From Clostridiales bacterium (lineage in GTDB: Bacteria; Bacillota; Clostridia; Oscillospirales; Oscillospiraceae), in contig CABIYX010000008.1 of assembly GCA_902363045.1 (NCBI GenBank), positions 1 through 64,000 of the forward strand: a DNA stretch of 64,000 nucleotides. The letters are read 5' to 3'. Shown here piece by piece: positions 24,363 to 33,385 of the stretch; positions within the stretch are counted from its first letter, which is position 1; every line of letters starts with the position of its first letter. Under the pieces are notes generated by a model that saw only the letters and a list, made by a program, of their open reading frames with translations, did no database searches and was not told where the DNA came from. A program made the translations under genes and the position numbers.

Positions 24363-25373
24363 TTATTGCATCCCGCCGGTATTGGTCAGGGCCTCCAGGA
24401 CCTGATAGCGGTCCATCTGGAACTGCTTGGTCATGGCCAGAGCTTCTTCCATGTCCAGGTCTACGATCCGCCCGTCATGGGTGCAGATGATCCGGTTCCC
24501 GCGGTCCTCGATCAGGGAGAGCACCGCCTCATAGCCCATGCGGCTGGCGGTTTCGCGGTCCCGGGCGGTGGGGGAGCCGCCCCGCTGGATGTGGCCCAGC
24601 ACGGTCACCCGGGGGTCGATGCCTACCTCCTCGTGGATCCGCCGGCCGATGTCGATGGCGCTGCCCGCGCCCTCAGCTACCACCACCATATAGTGGGTAG
24701 AGCCGGCCAGGCGGGCCCGGCGGATCTTTTCCACCACGTCGTTTTCAAAGTCTACTTCACGCTCTGGAATGAGGACTGCGGTGGCTCCCACTGCGATGCC
24801 CACATACAGGGCGAGGTAACCGGCGTGGCGGCCCATCACCTCCACCACCGAGCAGCGCTCATGGGCCTGCATGGTGTCCCGCAGCTTGTCAATGCACTCC
24901 ACAGCGGTATTGCAGGCGGTGTCGAATCCAATGGTATAGTGTGAGCAGCCGATGTCGTTGTCGATGGTGGCCGGGATGCCCACCACTCTGAGTTGCTCCC
25001 CCTGGGCCGCGGCCTGACGGGACAGGGCCAACGCGCCGCGGAAGGTGCCGTCTCCGCCGATGGCCACGATCCCGTCCAGGCCCAGCAGCTTACAGGTGGT
25101 CAGCGCCTGGGCGCGGCCCTCCTCGTGCATGAATTCCCGGCTGCGCGCAGTGTAAAGCACCGTGCCGCCCTTGTCGATGATGTGGCTGACGCTGGCGGCG
25201 TCCATTTGAATGAAGTCGCTGTTGATCAGCCCGTTCCAGCCTCTGCGGATGCCGACGCACTCCACACCGCGTCCCACAGCCGTCCGCACCACGGCACGCA
25301 CCGCAGCGTTCATGCCCGGCGCGTCGCCTCCGCTGGTCAACACGCCAATACGCTTTACCTTACTGTCCATCAT
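24363..25373 (-). CDS. pfkA: ATP-dependent 6-phosphofructokinase
   Basis: A 336-residue glycolytic enzyme making fructose 1,6-bisphosphate. It shows T-S-G-G-D-A-P-G-M-N-A-A-V-R, I-G-G-D-G-T-F-R-G-A (Gly after the catalytic Asp, the ATP-type signature rather than the PPi type), I-P-A-T-I-D-N-D-I, T-I-G-F-D-T-A and M-G-R-H-A-G-Y-L-A. AAGGAGG sits six bases before ATG 25373. An adjacent second ATG at 25370 is equally usable. Confidence 0.97.
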   Translation of the reverse strand: MMDSKVKRIGVLTSGGDAPGMNAAVRAVVRTAVGRGVECVGIRRGWNGLINSDFIQMDAASVSHIIDKGGTVLYTARSREFMHEEGRAQALTTCKLLGLDGIVAIGGDGTFRGALALSRQAAAQGEQLRVVGIPATIDNDIGCSHYTIGFDTACNTAVECIDKLRDTMQAHERCSVVEVMGRHAGYLALYVGIAVGATAVLIPEREVDFENDVVEKIRRARLAGSTHYMVVVAEGAGSAIDIGRRIHEEVGIDPRVTVLGHIQRGGSPTARDRETASRMGYEAVLSLIEDRGNRIICTHDGRIVDLDMEEALAMTKQFQMDRYQVLEALTNTGGMQ

Positions 25374-25477
25374 TTGGCTCCTCCTTGCCGAAATCATTTC
25401 CGAGTCTGCGCATTTCTTTTATTATGGTCCTTCTTATTTCAAAAGAGCAGGACAGATATGCCTGTAATTACGGACTT

Positions 25478-25507
25478 ATTATGTCACGCCCCCTTTCTTT
25501 CTGTCAA
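25478..25507 (-). promoter_or_regulatory. Sigma-A promoter of pfkA
   Basis: Minus strand TTGACA (25502-25507), 18-bp spacer, CATAAT (25478-25483), about 105 bases upstream of the start codon. Confidence 0.6.
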
Positions 25508-25602
25508 GTGAAATTCAGACCTTCCGAAAGAACGAAAAAAGGGGGGCCTGGAGCGCCCTGAAAACGGTCGAAAAAATATTCCAACTTTTTTTCATTTTCC
25601 TG

Positions 25603-25631
25603 TTGACAACTGGCGGAAGATTTAGTATACT
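25603..25631 (+). promoter_or_regulatory. Near-consensus promoter of the tRNA cluster
   Basis: TTGACA (25603-25608), 17-bp spacer, TATACT (25626-25631), 33 bases before tRNA-Val. It is probably the single strong promoter for all five tRNAs. Confidence 0.85.
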
Positions 25632-25663
25632 AACGAAGCCGTCGCAAGAGCGGCGACCCACTC

Positions 25664-25739
25664 GGGAGCATAGCTCAGCTGGTAGAGCACATGCCTTACA
25701 AGCATGGGGTCACAGGTTCGAGCCCTGTTGTTCCCACCA
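25664..25739 (+). tRNA. tRNA-Val (UAC)
   Basis: Cloverleaf with acceptor GGGAGCA paired to TGTTCCC, anticodon loop CTTACAA (anticodon TAC) and T loop GTTCGAG. The CCA end is encoded. Confidence 0.97.
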
Positions 25740-25754
25740 TCCCCCTAACTACCT

Positions 25755-25831
<77 letters not shown>

Positions 25832-25881
25832 CTTACTTTCTTTTGAAAAGAAGTTTGCTTCCTCTTTTGAAAGAAAGAAAT

Positions 25882-25957
<76 letters not shown>

Positions 25958-25994
25958 ACCAAAAAGTCCTGGAAGCTCGGCTTCCAGGCAACCT

Positions 25995-26070
25995 GCGAGT
26001 GTAGCTCATCTGGTAGAGCGCCACCTTGCCAAGGTGGAGGTAGCGAGTTCGAGCCTCGTCACTCGCTCCA
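25995..26070 (+). tRNA. tRNA-Gly (GCC)
   Basis: Acceptor GCGAGTG with CACTCGC, anticodon loop TTGCCAA (GCC), T loop GTTCGAG, encoded CCA. A perfect 9-bp hairpin (CCTGGAAGC/GCTTCCAGG) lies in the spacer just before it. Confidence 0.97.
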
Positions 26071-26098
26071 ATTTTTCTGGAGCGTCCCTGCTCCATTC

Positions 26099-26173
26099 GG
26101 TGCCATAGCCAAGTGGTAAGGCAGAGCTCTGCAAAAGCTCCACTCCCCAGTTCAAATCTGGGTGGCACCTCCA
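26099..26173 (+). tRNA. tRNA-Cys (GCA)
   Basis: Acceptor GGTGCCA with TGGCACC, anticodon loop CTGCAAA (GCA), T loop GTTCAAA, encoded CCA. It is the last gene of the cluster and adjoins the AT-richer island. Confidence 0.97.
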
Positions 26174-26209
26174 AAAAGAAACACCAGCCATAGGCTGGTG
26201 TTTCTTTTT
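26173..26209 (+). terminator. Terminator of the tRNA cluster
   Basis: A perfect 17-bp stem (AAAAAGAAACACCAGCC and complement) with a three-base loop and T-rich 3' arm, starting at the last base of the tRNA-Cys CCA. Confidence 0.92.
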
Positions 26210-26384
26210 GGATGCCTGGGAAATTTCAAATGCTCGGGTGAAATGAATTCGCCCTCCGCCGAGGTTTTGCCTTCGGCAAAACACTCGCACGGCGCACTCG
26301 CGCCGCCGGCCAGAAGGCCGGGCGGGGACAGGCCTGTTCCCTTGCAGCGGGTTTGAAAATGTTCAAATTGTCGTAACTGCTCGT

Positions 26385-26418
26385 AAAAATAACCACACCA
26401 TCAAGTGTGGTTATTTTT
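26385..26418. terminator. Bidirectional terminator-like hairpin
   Basis: A perfect 14-bp stem AAAAATAACCACAC / GTGTGGTTATTTTT with a 6-nt loop. There is no obvious gene directly upstream on the plus strand, which suggests a remnant or unrecognised transcript. Confidence 0.75.
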
Positions 26419-26623
26419 ATGGATACCATCAGAGATTCAGATGCCAGGGCACCAAGCTTTTACGTTGCAAAATGCTTGTATGGCGCAAACACGCCGCCCT
26501 GCTGTGCGGCGAATTTGTTGCACGATTTTTAGAGTTGACAGCCGCTGCTGCCTTCTCGTCAGAGACATCCTATTTGAATAAGATTGCTGCTGCCTGCCGT
26601 AGTACTGCTCTGGTTCTGTCCAT

Positions 26624-26669
26624 AAAAACCGGCTCATAATTTCTGAGTGGAAATTTTGAGCCGGTTTTT
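26624..26669 (-). terminator. Terminator of the opp/peptidase operon
   Basis: A 13-bp stem AAAAACCGGCTCA / TGAGCCGGTTTTT with a 20-nt loop and T-rich end on the minus strand, 40 bases after the last gene of the operon. Confidence 0.8.
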
Positions 26670-26708
26670 ATTTCTTGTGTTTCCTTATCCTGTTGATTTG
26701 TATATGAG

Positions 26709-27812
26709 TCAGGTGTAGCAAATTAATGTTCGGGGATAGTTGTGCAACACCTCCGCACCCTTCTCAGTCATCAATATCAGATCTTCGATCCGAACACCAA
26801 ACCGCCCGGGTAGATAAATTCCAGGTTCCACAGAGAATGCCATGCCTGGTTGAAGCTCTGTCTGTTCCCCTTCTGCCGCATTGGGCTCCTCATGTACATC
26901 AATGCCGACCCCATGTCCAGTCCGGTGGATAAAATAGGGGCCATAACCAGCCGATTCGATCACATGGCGCGCTGCCCGGTCCACCTCCTGCAACGGATTT
27001 CCCAAGACAGCGGCCTCCTTTGCTGCGGCGTTGGCCTGGCAGACGATCTCGTGAACTCGGACAAATTCCGGATCTGGATCGCCAAACCAAAACGTCCGGG
27101 TCATATCGGAATAATATCCCTGATATGTCCCTCCAAAGTCCACCAGGAGGCAGTTTCCCTGTTCGATACGTCCCAGCCGCCCGGTATAGTGCGGATCCGC
27201 TGCGTGGGGACCGGCGCAGATGCACGCACCGGGTTCATCCAGTCCCAACGCCGTCATCTCGTAAGAAAGCCGCGCAAAAAATTCTGCCTCTGTCTGGCCT
27301 GCCCACTGGCCACCGTCTTCCATCACCCGTCTGAGGGCCTCATCGCTCCGGTGGCAGGCTTCTCTTATGCGTGCACATTCCTCTGCATCCTTATAGGCCC
27401 GCAGGGAATCCAGAAGCTGGCTTGCGGAGTAGAAACGGCTCTTAGAGAGGATGTCCATCAGCGGAAACAAATACCTGGCCTGAGTGGATTGATCCACTGC
27501 GATCTTGTTCAAGGGATATTTCCGGCGCTTCAGTTCGCGGGCTAAAAGGGGATAGGGGTCCTCTCCATCGCTCCAAAAAATTTGATTGCCGTCAAATATA
27601 TCTAAAACTTCTGCGGCATAGAGGCGGTTCGCCAGGATAAATGGTTCGCTATGAGGTGACAGCGCCAATACGAACAGGCGCTCGTCCACAATCGGTCCCT
27701 GACCCAGCACATACTTCAATCCGGATGACGGTGTTAGCAGCAGTGTATCGATTTTTGAGTTTCCCATGGCCCGCATGACACGCTCTATGCGGTTCGTCAT
27801 ATTCACACTCAT
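26709..27812 (-). CDS. M24 family metallopeptidase (Xaa-Pro aminopeptidase-like)
   Basis: A 367-residue pita-bread-fold peptidase. The N-terminal creatinase-like domain is followed by the catalytic domain with all five metal ligands: D-F-G-G-T-Y-Q-G-Y-Y-S-D-M-T-R-T (two Asp), H-R-T-G-H-G-V-G-I-D-V-H-E (His), S-V-E-P-G-I-Y (Glu) and V-R-I-E-D (Glu). Known relatives remove N-terminal residues before proline or cleave small amide-bond substrates. ATG at 27812 overlaps the oppF stop (ATGA). As last gene of the operon it probably processes imported peptide-like substrate in the cytoplasm. Confidence 0.93.
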   Translation of the reverse strand: MSVNMTNRIERVMRAMGNSKIDTLLLTPSSGLKYVLGQGPIVDERLFVLALSPHSEPFILANRLYAAEVLDIFDGNQIFWSDGEDPYPLLARELKRRKYPLNKIAVDQSTQARYLFPLMDILSKSRFYSASQLLDSLRAYKDAEECARIREACHRSDEALRRVMEDGGQWAGQTEAEFFARLSYEMTALGLDEPGACICAGPHAADPHYTGRLGRIEQGNCLLVDFGGTYQGYYSDMTRTFWFGDPDPEFVRVHEIVCQANAAAKEAAVLGNPLQEVDRAARHVIESAGYGPYFIHRTGHGVGIDVHEEPNAAEGEQTELQPGMAFSVEPGIYLPGRFGVRIEDLILMTEKGAEVLHNYPRTLICYT

Positions 27813-28801
27813 CTCAGGATTCCTCTGGCCTGTGCCAAGGGATAGTGACAGGCCACCAGATGGCCGCCGCCTGCATCCTGCAATTCCGGACTTTGTGTAA
27901 GGCACTTTTCCTGACAATATTTACACCTTGGATGGAAACGGCAGCCTTGAGGCAGATTAGTCGGGCTGGGCATATCGCCTTCCAGGAGCGGGCCGTCATC
28001 CGTTCTCAAATCTGGGTCCGGAATCGGAACGGCTGCCATCAAACCCTCTGTATAGGGATGCATTGGCCTGCTGAACAGCGTGGTCTTATCCGCTTGTTCC
28101 ACGATCTTTCCTAGGTACATGACTGCGACCTGGCTGCTGATGTGCTGCACTGTGGGAAGACCATGGGCGATGAAAATATAGGTCAGATGAAACTGTTTCT
28201 GCAAATCGGAGAGAAGATTCAGGATCTGTGCCTGGATCGATACGTCCAGAGCTGATACTGGCTCATCACAAATAATGAGCTTAGGCCGAAGTGCCAGAGC
28301 CCGTGCGATCCCGATTCTCTGCCTCTGTCCGCCTGAAAATTCGTGGGGATAGCGGTCAGCATATTCCCGCGGCAGGCCGACAGCATCCATCAGCTTCCAT
28401 ACCTCGCGTTCCAGTTCTTCTTTTGGGCAGATCTTGTGGACCACCAGCGGTTCCGCAATGATGTTCTTCACGCGCATACGCGGGTTCAGCGAAGAAAATG
28501 GATCTTGGAAGATCATTTGAATATCTCGCCGCAATCCGCGCAGCTCCTTCTGACTCATCTGAGCCAGGTCCTTTCCCTCAAAGAGAATGCGTCCCTCCGT
28601 CGGGGTCAGAAGACGAATGATGCTGTTTCCGCAAGTGGACTTTCCACAGCCAGATTCTCCTACGATCCCGAGGGTTTCTCCTTCTTTGAGACGAAAACTG
28701 ACCCCATCTACTGCTTTCAGAATTTTTTTATTTTTATGAAAGCCACGGCCCACAGGAAAGTGGACTTTTAGGTTTTCAACCTCAAGCAAATAATCGCTCA
28801 T
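27809..28801 (-). CDS. oppF: Oligopeptide/nickel-type ABC transporter ATPase (OppF-like)
   Basis: A 330-residue ATP-binding subunit with Walker [10 protein letters not shown], signature S-G-G-Q-R-Q-R, Walker B L-I-I-C-D-E-P-V-S-A-L-D and the C-terminal oligopeptide-transporter extension with a Cys cluster (C-R-F-H-P-R-C-K-Y-C-x-x-x-C). It pairs with OppD to energise the importer. Starts and stops overlap its neighbours by four bases on both sides, so translation is coupled through the operon. Confidence 0.96.
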   Translation of the reverse strand: MSDYLLEVENLKVHFPVGRGFHKNKKILKAVDGVSFRLKEGETLGIVGESGCGKSTCGNSIIRLLTPTEGRILFEGKDLAQMSQKELRGLRRDIQMIFQDPFSSLNPRMRVKNIIAEPLVVHKICPKEELEREVWKLMDAVGLPREYADRYPHEFSGGQRQRIGIARALALRPKLIICDEPVSALDVSIQAQILNLLSDLQKQFHLTYIFIAHGLPTVQHISSQVAVMYLGKIVEQADKTTLFSRPMHPYTEGLMAAVPIPDPDLRTDDGPLLEGDMPSPTNLPQGCRFHPRCKYCQEKCLTQSPELQDAGGGHLVACHYPLAQARGILR

Positions 28802-29796
28802 GCTTGCTCACCTCCCGCGCGAATACATCTGGCATAGTGCCCCGGACAGTCCCCAACCGAACGCAGCTGAGGAATTGTTGCGCGGCAGGTGTCACAGGCA
28901 TAGGGACAGCGCGGCGCAAACCGGCAGCCTTTTGGCATCTTGCTCAGCGTGGGTACGACACCGTCGATCGTCTCCAGTCGATCGGCAATTTCGTGTACGC
29001 GGACAGTGCTGTTCAGAAGGCCCCTGGTATAGGGATGGACCGGATTGTGAAAAATGCTTCTCACATCTGCCTCCTCCACCACCTGTCCGGCATACATGAC
29101 CATGACCCGGTCTGCGGTCTCAGCAATAACGCCTAGATCATGGGTAATGAACATGATCGCTGTTTCATATTCCTTTTGCAGACCTTTCATCAAGCTGAGG
29201 ATCTGCGCCTGAATGGTGACGTCCAGAGCGGTCGTAGGTTCATCCGCAATCAGCAGTGCCGGATTACAGACCATAGCAATGGCGATCATAACACGCTGCC
29301 GCATTCCGCCGGATAAAAATGCGGGATAGTTTTTATACACACCTTCGGGATCTGGTATCCCAGTCTTTTTCAGCATCTCAATACAGACGGCTTTGCAATC
29401 TGTTCTGCTGATCCCGGGAGTGTGTATTTTGACCTGCTCATAAATTTGACTTCCAACGGTCAACAGCGGATTCAGCGAGGTCAGCGGTTCCTGAAAGATC
29501 ATCGCCATACCGCTTCCGCGTAGCTTCCGTCGTTCCTCCCTGGAGATTCGGGAAATGTCCTTGCCCTTGAATTTGATATACTCGGCCTCGTAGCCGCCGG
29601 GGGGCTCGATCAGTCCCATGACGGAAAGAGAGGTCACGCTTTTACCGCAGCCGGACTCGCCTACGATCCCCAGTACTTCGCCCTGCTTGACGTGGAAATC
29701 AAGCCCCTTGATGGCATCCAGGCGGCCATGCTGGGTTTTGAAATAGACGTTCAGTCCTTTTACATCAAGGATATACTTTTCATCCAAAATGGTCAC
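28798..29796 (-). CDS. oppD: Oligopeptide/nickel-type ABC transporter ATPase (OppD-like)
   Basis: A 332-residue ATP-binding subunit with Walker [11 protein letters not shown]-loop [10 protein letters not shown], signature S-G-G-M-R-Q-R and Walker [13 protein letters not shown]. The C-terminal domain carries [14 protein letters not shown]. The start is GTG at 29796 or TTG at 29787; an AAAGGCGG site fits the TTG slightly better. It follows oppC with only six bases between. Confidence 0.96.
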   Translation of the reverse strand: MTILDEKYILDVKGLNVYFKTQHGRLDAIKGLDFHVKQGEVLGIVGESGCGKSVTSLSVMGLIEPPGGYEAEYIKFKGKDISRISREERRKLRGSGMAMIFQEPLTSLNPLLTVGSQIYEQVKIHTPGISRTDCKAVCIEMLKKTGIPDPEGVYKNYPAFLSGGMRQRVMIAIAMVCNPALLIADEPTTALDVTIQAQILSLMKGLQKEYETAIMFITHDLGVIAETADRVMVMYAGQVVEEADVRSIFHNPVHPYTRGLLNSTVRVHEIADRLETIDGVVPTLSKMPKGCRFAPRCPYACDTCRATIPQLRSVGDCPGHYARCIRAGGEQA

Positions 29797-29802
29797 CCGC
29801 CT

Positions 29803-30732
29803 TTATCGAATTCCTTGGTTTTTGGGGTCCAGCACGTCCCGGAGCCAGTTGCCCAGAAACATGATCCCCAGTACTGTCACTGTAATTGCCACACCTGGGA
29901 AGGTGCAAACCCACCAGTTAGTTGCCAGATAATTTCGGCCATCTGCCAGCATTACCCCCCAAGAGACATCGGGCGGCTGGATGCCAAGGCCCAAAAAACT
30001 CATGGTAGCCTCAATAATAATGGAGCTTGCCACAGAGATGGTGGATACCACAATGAACTGCGCAAATACATTTGGAAGAATATGACGCATCAAGATGGCG
30101 CCGTCTCCGGCTCCGATGGTACGGCTGGCCTTTACAAATTCTTTCTCTTTCAAGGTCAGGACTTCGCCTCGGATCAGACGGGCATAAGACACCCAATTGG
30201 TCACACCGATCACCATAATCAGAGTGAGTACGCTGGGGCCAAGTACAAACAGCACCACCATGGCCAACAGGATACGCGGAATGGCATGAAACGCGTCTGC
30301 CACGCGCATGATCACACTGTCGATCCAGCTTCCATAATAGCCTGCGACAAGCCCCAGCGAAGTACCAATCACACCGGCTACCACAACAGAAAAGATGCCG
30401 ACCAGAAGAGAGACCCGTGCACCGACCAGAATACGAGTCAGAAGATCTCTCCCCAGGCTGTCTGTCCCCAGAAGATGTGCCATGCTTCCGCCTTCGCACC
30501 ATGCCGGCGGGATCAACTTATCTGCATATACGATTTTTGCCGGATCGTAAGGTGAGATGACCCCAGCCAACAGGGAACTGAGAATGACTAAAACGATAAT
30601 TATAAATCCAACTGTACCAACGGGGCTTTTGAACAGCAGTTCCATCCAGTAGCGGACTCCTCTGCGGTCGGCTTCCGACTCCCAAGGTTCCCGTGTTCCG
30701 GTGGGAGCGGCTTGATTGATCTTTGTTTTCAT
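29803..30732 (-). CDS. oppC: Oligopeptide ABC transporter permease (OppC-like)
   Basis: A 309-residue inner-membrane permease with an N-terminal cytoplasmic tail, about six transmembrane helices, and the L-L-G-T-D-S-L-G-R-D-L-L-T-R segment plus an E-A-T-M-S-F-L-G-L-G-I-Q-P loop diagnostic of OppC/DppC. It forms a heterodimer with the upstream OppB. ATG at 30732 is preceded by GGAGG. Confidence 0.95.
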   Translation of the reverse strand: MKTKINQAAPTGTREPWESEADRRGVRYWMELLFKSPVGTVGFIIIVLVILSSLLAGVISPYDPAKIVYADKLIPPAWCEGGSMAHLLGTDSLGRDLLTRILVGARVSLLVGIFSVVVAGVIGTSLGLVAGYYGSWIDSVIMRVADAFHAIPRILLAMVVLFVLGPSVLTLIMVIGVTNWVSYARLIRGEVLTLKEKEFVKASRTIGAGDGAILMRHILPNVFAQFIVVSTISVASSIIIEATMSFLGLGIQPPDVSWGVMLADGRNYLATNWWVCTFPGVAITVTVLGIMFLGNWLRDVLDPKNQGIR

Positions 30733-30745
30733 GTCGTCCCTCCCG

Positions 30746-31660
30746 TTAGTAGCGGATACGCGGGTCGATCAGTGCATACAGAATATCGGCCACCAAATTG
30801 GCTACGATCGTGATCAGTGAGATGAAAACCACACATGCCTGCACAACGCACATATCCTTGCCGTTGATACACTGGATCAGAAGCTGCCCCAGTCCCGGCC
30901 AGGCAAACACAGTCTCCGTAATCAGGGATCCACCGATCAGATTGGGGACCTGAAGCGCCAGAATCGTCACCACAGGAATCAGTGCGTTTTTGAAGGCGTG
31001 CTTATATACAATAACCCGCTCCTTTAAGCCCTTGCTTCTGGCGGTGCGGATATAATCCTCGTGCATAATTTCCAGCATACTGGAACGGACCAGCGGAATG
31101 ATCTGGGCTGCGGTAACGATAGAGAGAGTTGATACCGGCAACACTAGGTTTTTCCAATCTCCTGGTCCCGACACTGGCAGCCATTGCAATATGACCCCAA
31201 ACAGTAAAATCAGCATAATGCCGATCCAAAAGCTTGGCATTGCTTGTCCGACCACTGCCAGCCCGTTGACGAAAACATCTAAAACCGTATCTTTTGTCCT
31301 TGCGCACAATACGCCCAAGACAACGCCTAAAACCGTGGATACCAGCAGAGAGAGCGTTGCAAGCTGCAAGGTAGCGGGCAGCTTTTCCATCACGACCTCA
31401 GTTGCCTCCTGGCCATAACGCAGGCTGATGCCAAAACGTCCATGGACCAAATCGCTCAGAAAAATACCATATTGCTCTAAATATGGTTTGTTCAGGCCTA
31501 ATGCCTCACGCAATTCTTGCCGGTCTTCCGGCGTTGCCTCGGGTGGCAGCATGGTATTGACCGGGTCACCTGAGACTCGAACCAGGAAAAATACGATAAA
31601 TGTGATAATAAACAGCACTGGAATGATCTCCAAGATGCGCTTTACAATGTATCTCCCCAC
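30746..31660 (-). CDS. oppB: Oligopeptide ABC transporter permease (OppB-like)
   Basis: A 304-residue permease starting M-G-R-Y-I-V-K-R-I-L-E-I-I-P, with six predicted transmembrane helices, E-A-L-G-L-N-K-P and the R-T-A-R-S-K-G-L coupling loop of the family. The start is GTG at 31660 behind GAGGTGAT. A strong hairpin separates it from the binding-protein gene upstream. Confidence 0.95.
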   Translation of the reverse strand: MGRYIVKRILEIIPVLFIITFIVFFLVRVSGDPVNTMLPPEATPEDRQELREALGLNKPYLEQYGIFLSDLVHGRFGISLRYGQEATEVVMEKLPATLQLATLSLLVSTVLGVVLGVLCARTKDTVLDVFVNGLAVVGQAMPSFWIGIMLILLFGVILQWLPVSGPGDWKNLVLPVSTLSIVTAAQIIPLVRSSMLEIMHEDYIRTARSKGLKERVIVYKHAFKNALIPVVTILALQVPNLIGGSLITETVFAWPGLGQLLIQCINGKDMCVVQACVVFISLITIVANLVADILYALIDPRIRY

Positions 31661-31700
31661 AGTATCACCTCTTTCAACAGACTGAGTGCGTCCTCTGATT

Positions 31701-31737
31701 GCCGTGCAGGGACCGGATGATCCGGTCCCTGCACGGC
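31701..31737 (-). terminator. Intra-operon hairpin after the binding-protein gene
   Basis: A perfect 17-bp stem with a TGA loop, 15 bases after the binding-protein stop, with no T-tract. Such structures commonly stabilise the binding-protein mRNA and reduce permease expression (established for transporter operons generally). Confidence 0.7.
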
Positions 31738-31751
31738 GTTGACAGCTTGGA

Positions 31752-33341
31752 TTATTCAGCGCGGGTGATAGTGTTCAGGTTGAACACCTCATCCAGACGG
31801 CCAACAAAGTTGATGCCGTCGCGGACGCCGTAAGCAGATTTCAAATTGACCAGATTGGAGTAGGGGACTTCCTCTGCTGCGATCTGCTGCGCCTCTTCGA
31901 TCTGAGCGACACGCTCCTCCAAATTCATATTGGCCATGGCGGAGGAATACAGCTCGTTCATACGGGGGTTGTTGTAATCGGTCTCGCCCATAGAGAAATC
32001 GGGAGTGTAGCAGGCAATGGCATAGATCCCATCGAAGAAGTTGTCGCCAAAGCAGTACATAGCGGCATCCTTAAATTCACGGGGGCTGAGGATATTCACA
32101 TAAGTAGTGGAGTCATACAGCTGCAGATCGACCTGGATCCCGACATTTTCCATCAGCATAGATGCTACGGCCTGGCACACATCGCTGTCCATGGTATAGC
32201 GGCCGTTGGGGCCTTCCAGGCCAAGTGTAAAGCGGATCCCGTCCTCGCCGCGGGGATAACCAGCCTCATCGAGCAGCTTGTTGGCCTTCTCCACATCAAA
32301 GTTATACTTGCCATACAGATCGGCATCCTGGCCAACCACGCCGTTGGCTACACGGGTCAGAGTAGGAACACCAGCTCCATCCAGAACAGCCTCAGCAATC
32401 AGAGAATCGTCAATGGCGTAGTCGATTGCCTGGCGTACTCGAACATCGGCGGTCTCATTGCCCTCGCTGCACTTCATGCCCAGCATATAGACGCGGGTGC
32501 TTTCGCCCATCAGGACGGAGGTGCCGTCATTGCTGTTGATACGCTCCCATTCGTTGGGGGAGACGTTATTGATAATATCCACGCCGCCGGCCAACAGCTC
32601 GCCTACGCGGGTAGAAGCCTCGGGGATCACGCGGAAAACCACCTGGTCCCAGTCATCGTTCAGCTCGCCATAGTAATCAGGATTGGGTTCCATCACAACT
32701 TCCTGGTCCTTGGTGTAGCTGACAAAACGATAGGCGCCGGATCCCACAGGAGCCTTGAGGAAGCCGTCCATACCGACCTCTTCGATGTAGTTCTTGGGAA
32801 GAATATCGCCGCCGGACTTGGAAAGCAGGGCCTCCAGAGCGGGGTAGGGCTCCCAGGTCTTAATGTTGAAGTGATAGTCGTCAATGATCTCCACGGATTC
32901 TATGTTTTTCCAGTGGGGATACTCCATCAGAGTTTCGTCCTTGGCCGCTCGCTCAATGGAATATTTCACATCGGCAGAAGTCAGGGGATCGCCATTGTGG
33001 AACACCACATCGTCCCGGATCGTAAAAGTCCAAGTGGTATCATCTACAATAGAATACTCCGTTACCAGATCCTTGACGATGTTCATATCATCATCCCGGC
33101 GGAGGAGCTTGCTGTACATATTCGCGACAACACAGGTGGTCGCGGTGGACAGCAGGGCCTGGGGGTCCATGGTCTGGGGGTCGGCGGCCAAACCGATGGT
33201 CAAGGTGCGGTCTTCCACAGCCTGTGCTCCGCTTCCGGAGCCAGAGGACTGCGCGCTGCCTTGCGAGGGAGAACCGCAGGAGGTCAGCAGGATGGACAGT
33301 GCCATAGTGCCAGCCAGGAGCATTGACAATTTCTTTTTCAT
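31752..33341 (-). CDS. Extracellular solute-binding lipoprotein, family 5
   Basis: A 529-residue lipoprotein. A signal peptide with lipobox L-L-T-S-C places the lipid-modified Cys at residue 22; a Ser/Gly linker follows. The mature domain has the family 5 signatures (L-T-I-G-L-A-A-D-P-Q-T-M-D-P-Q, W-T-F-T-I-R-D-D-V-V-F-H-N-G-D-P-L-T-S-A-D-V). It delivers di/oligopeptides or peptide-like compounds to OppBCDF. The specific ligand cannot be told from sequence. Confidence 0.96.
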   Translation of the reverse strand: MKKKLSMLLAGTMALSILLTSCGSPSQGSAQSSGSGSGAQAVEDRTLTIGLAADPQTMDPQALLSTATTCVVANMYSKLLRRDDDMNIVKDLVTEYSIVDDTTWTFTIRDDVVFHNGDPLTSADVKYSIERAAKDETLMEYPHWKNIESVEIIDDYHFNIKTWEPYPALEALLSKSGGDILPKNYIEEVGMDGFLKAPVGSGAYRFVSYTKDQEVVMEPNPDYYGELNDDWDQVVFRVIPEASTRVGELLAGGVDIINNVSPNEWERINSNDGTSVLMGESTRVYMLGMKCSEGNETADVRVRQAIDYAIDDSLIAEAVLDGAGVPTLTRVANGVVGQDADLYGKYNFDVEKANKLLDEAGYPRGEDGIRFTLGLEGPNGRYTMDSDVCQAVASMLMENVGIQVDLQLYDSTTYVNILSPREFKDAAMYCFGDNFFDGIYAIACYTPDFSMGETDYNNPRMNELYSSAMANMNLEERVAQIEEAQQIAAEEVPYSNLVNLKSAYGVRDGINFVGRLDEVFNLNTITRAE

Positions 33342-33385
33342 TCGTTTCTCATCCTTTCTGATTTTATCAAAACAGCTGCACTGCT

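Larger units (their letters stand above)
26210..26708. other. Gene-free spacer downstream of the tRNA cluster
   Basis: About 500 bases with no supportable gene. It holds several hairpins: GTTTTGCC-TTC-GGCAAAAC near 26263, a CCGGCC pair near 26308, and the two terminators listed separately. Short open frames have no ribosome sites and overlap these structures. Confidence 0.6.

Noticed and set aside
26437..26637. A 66-codon minus-strand frame in the spacer after the tRNA cluster
   Set aside because: No ribosome site or recognisable sequence; it overlaps a terminator arm.
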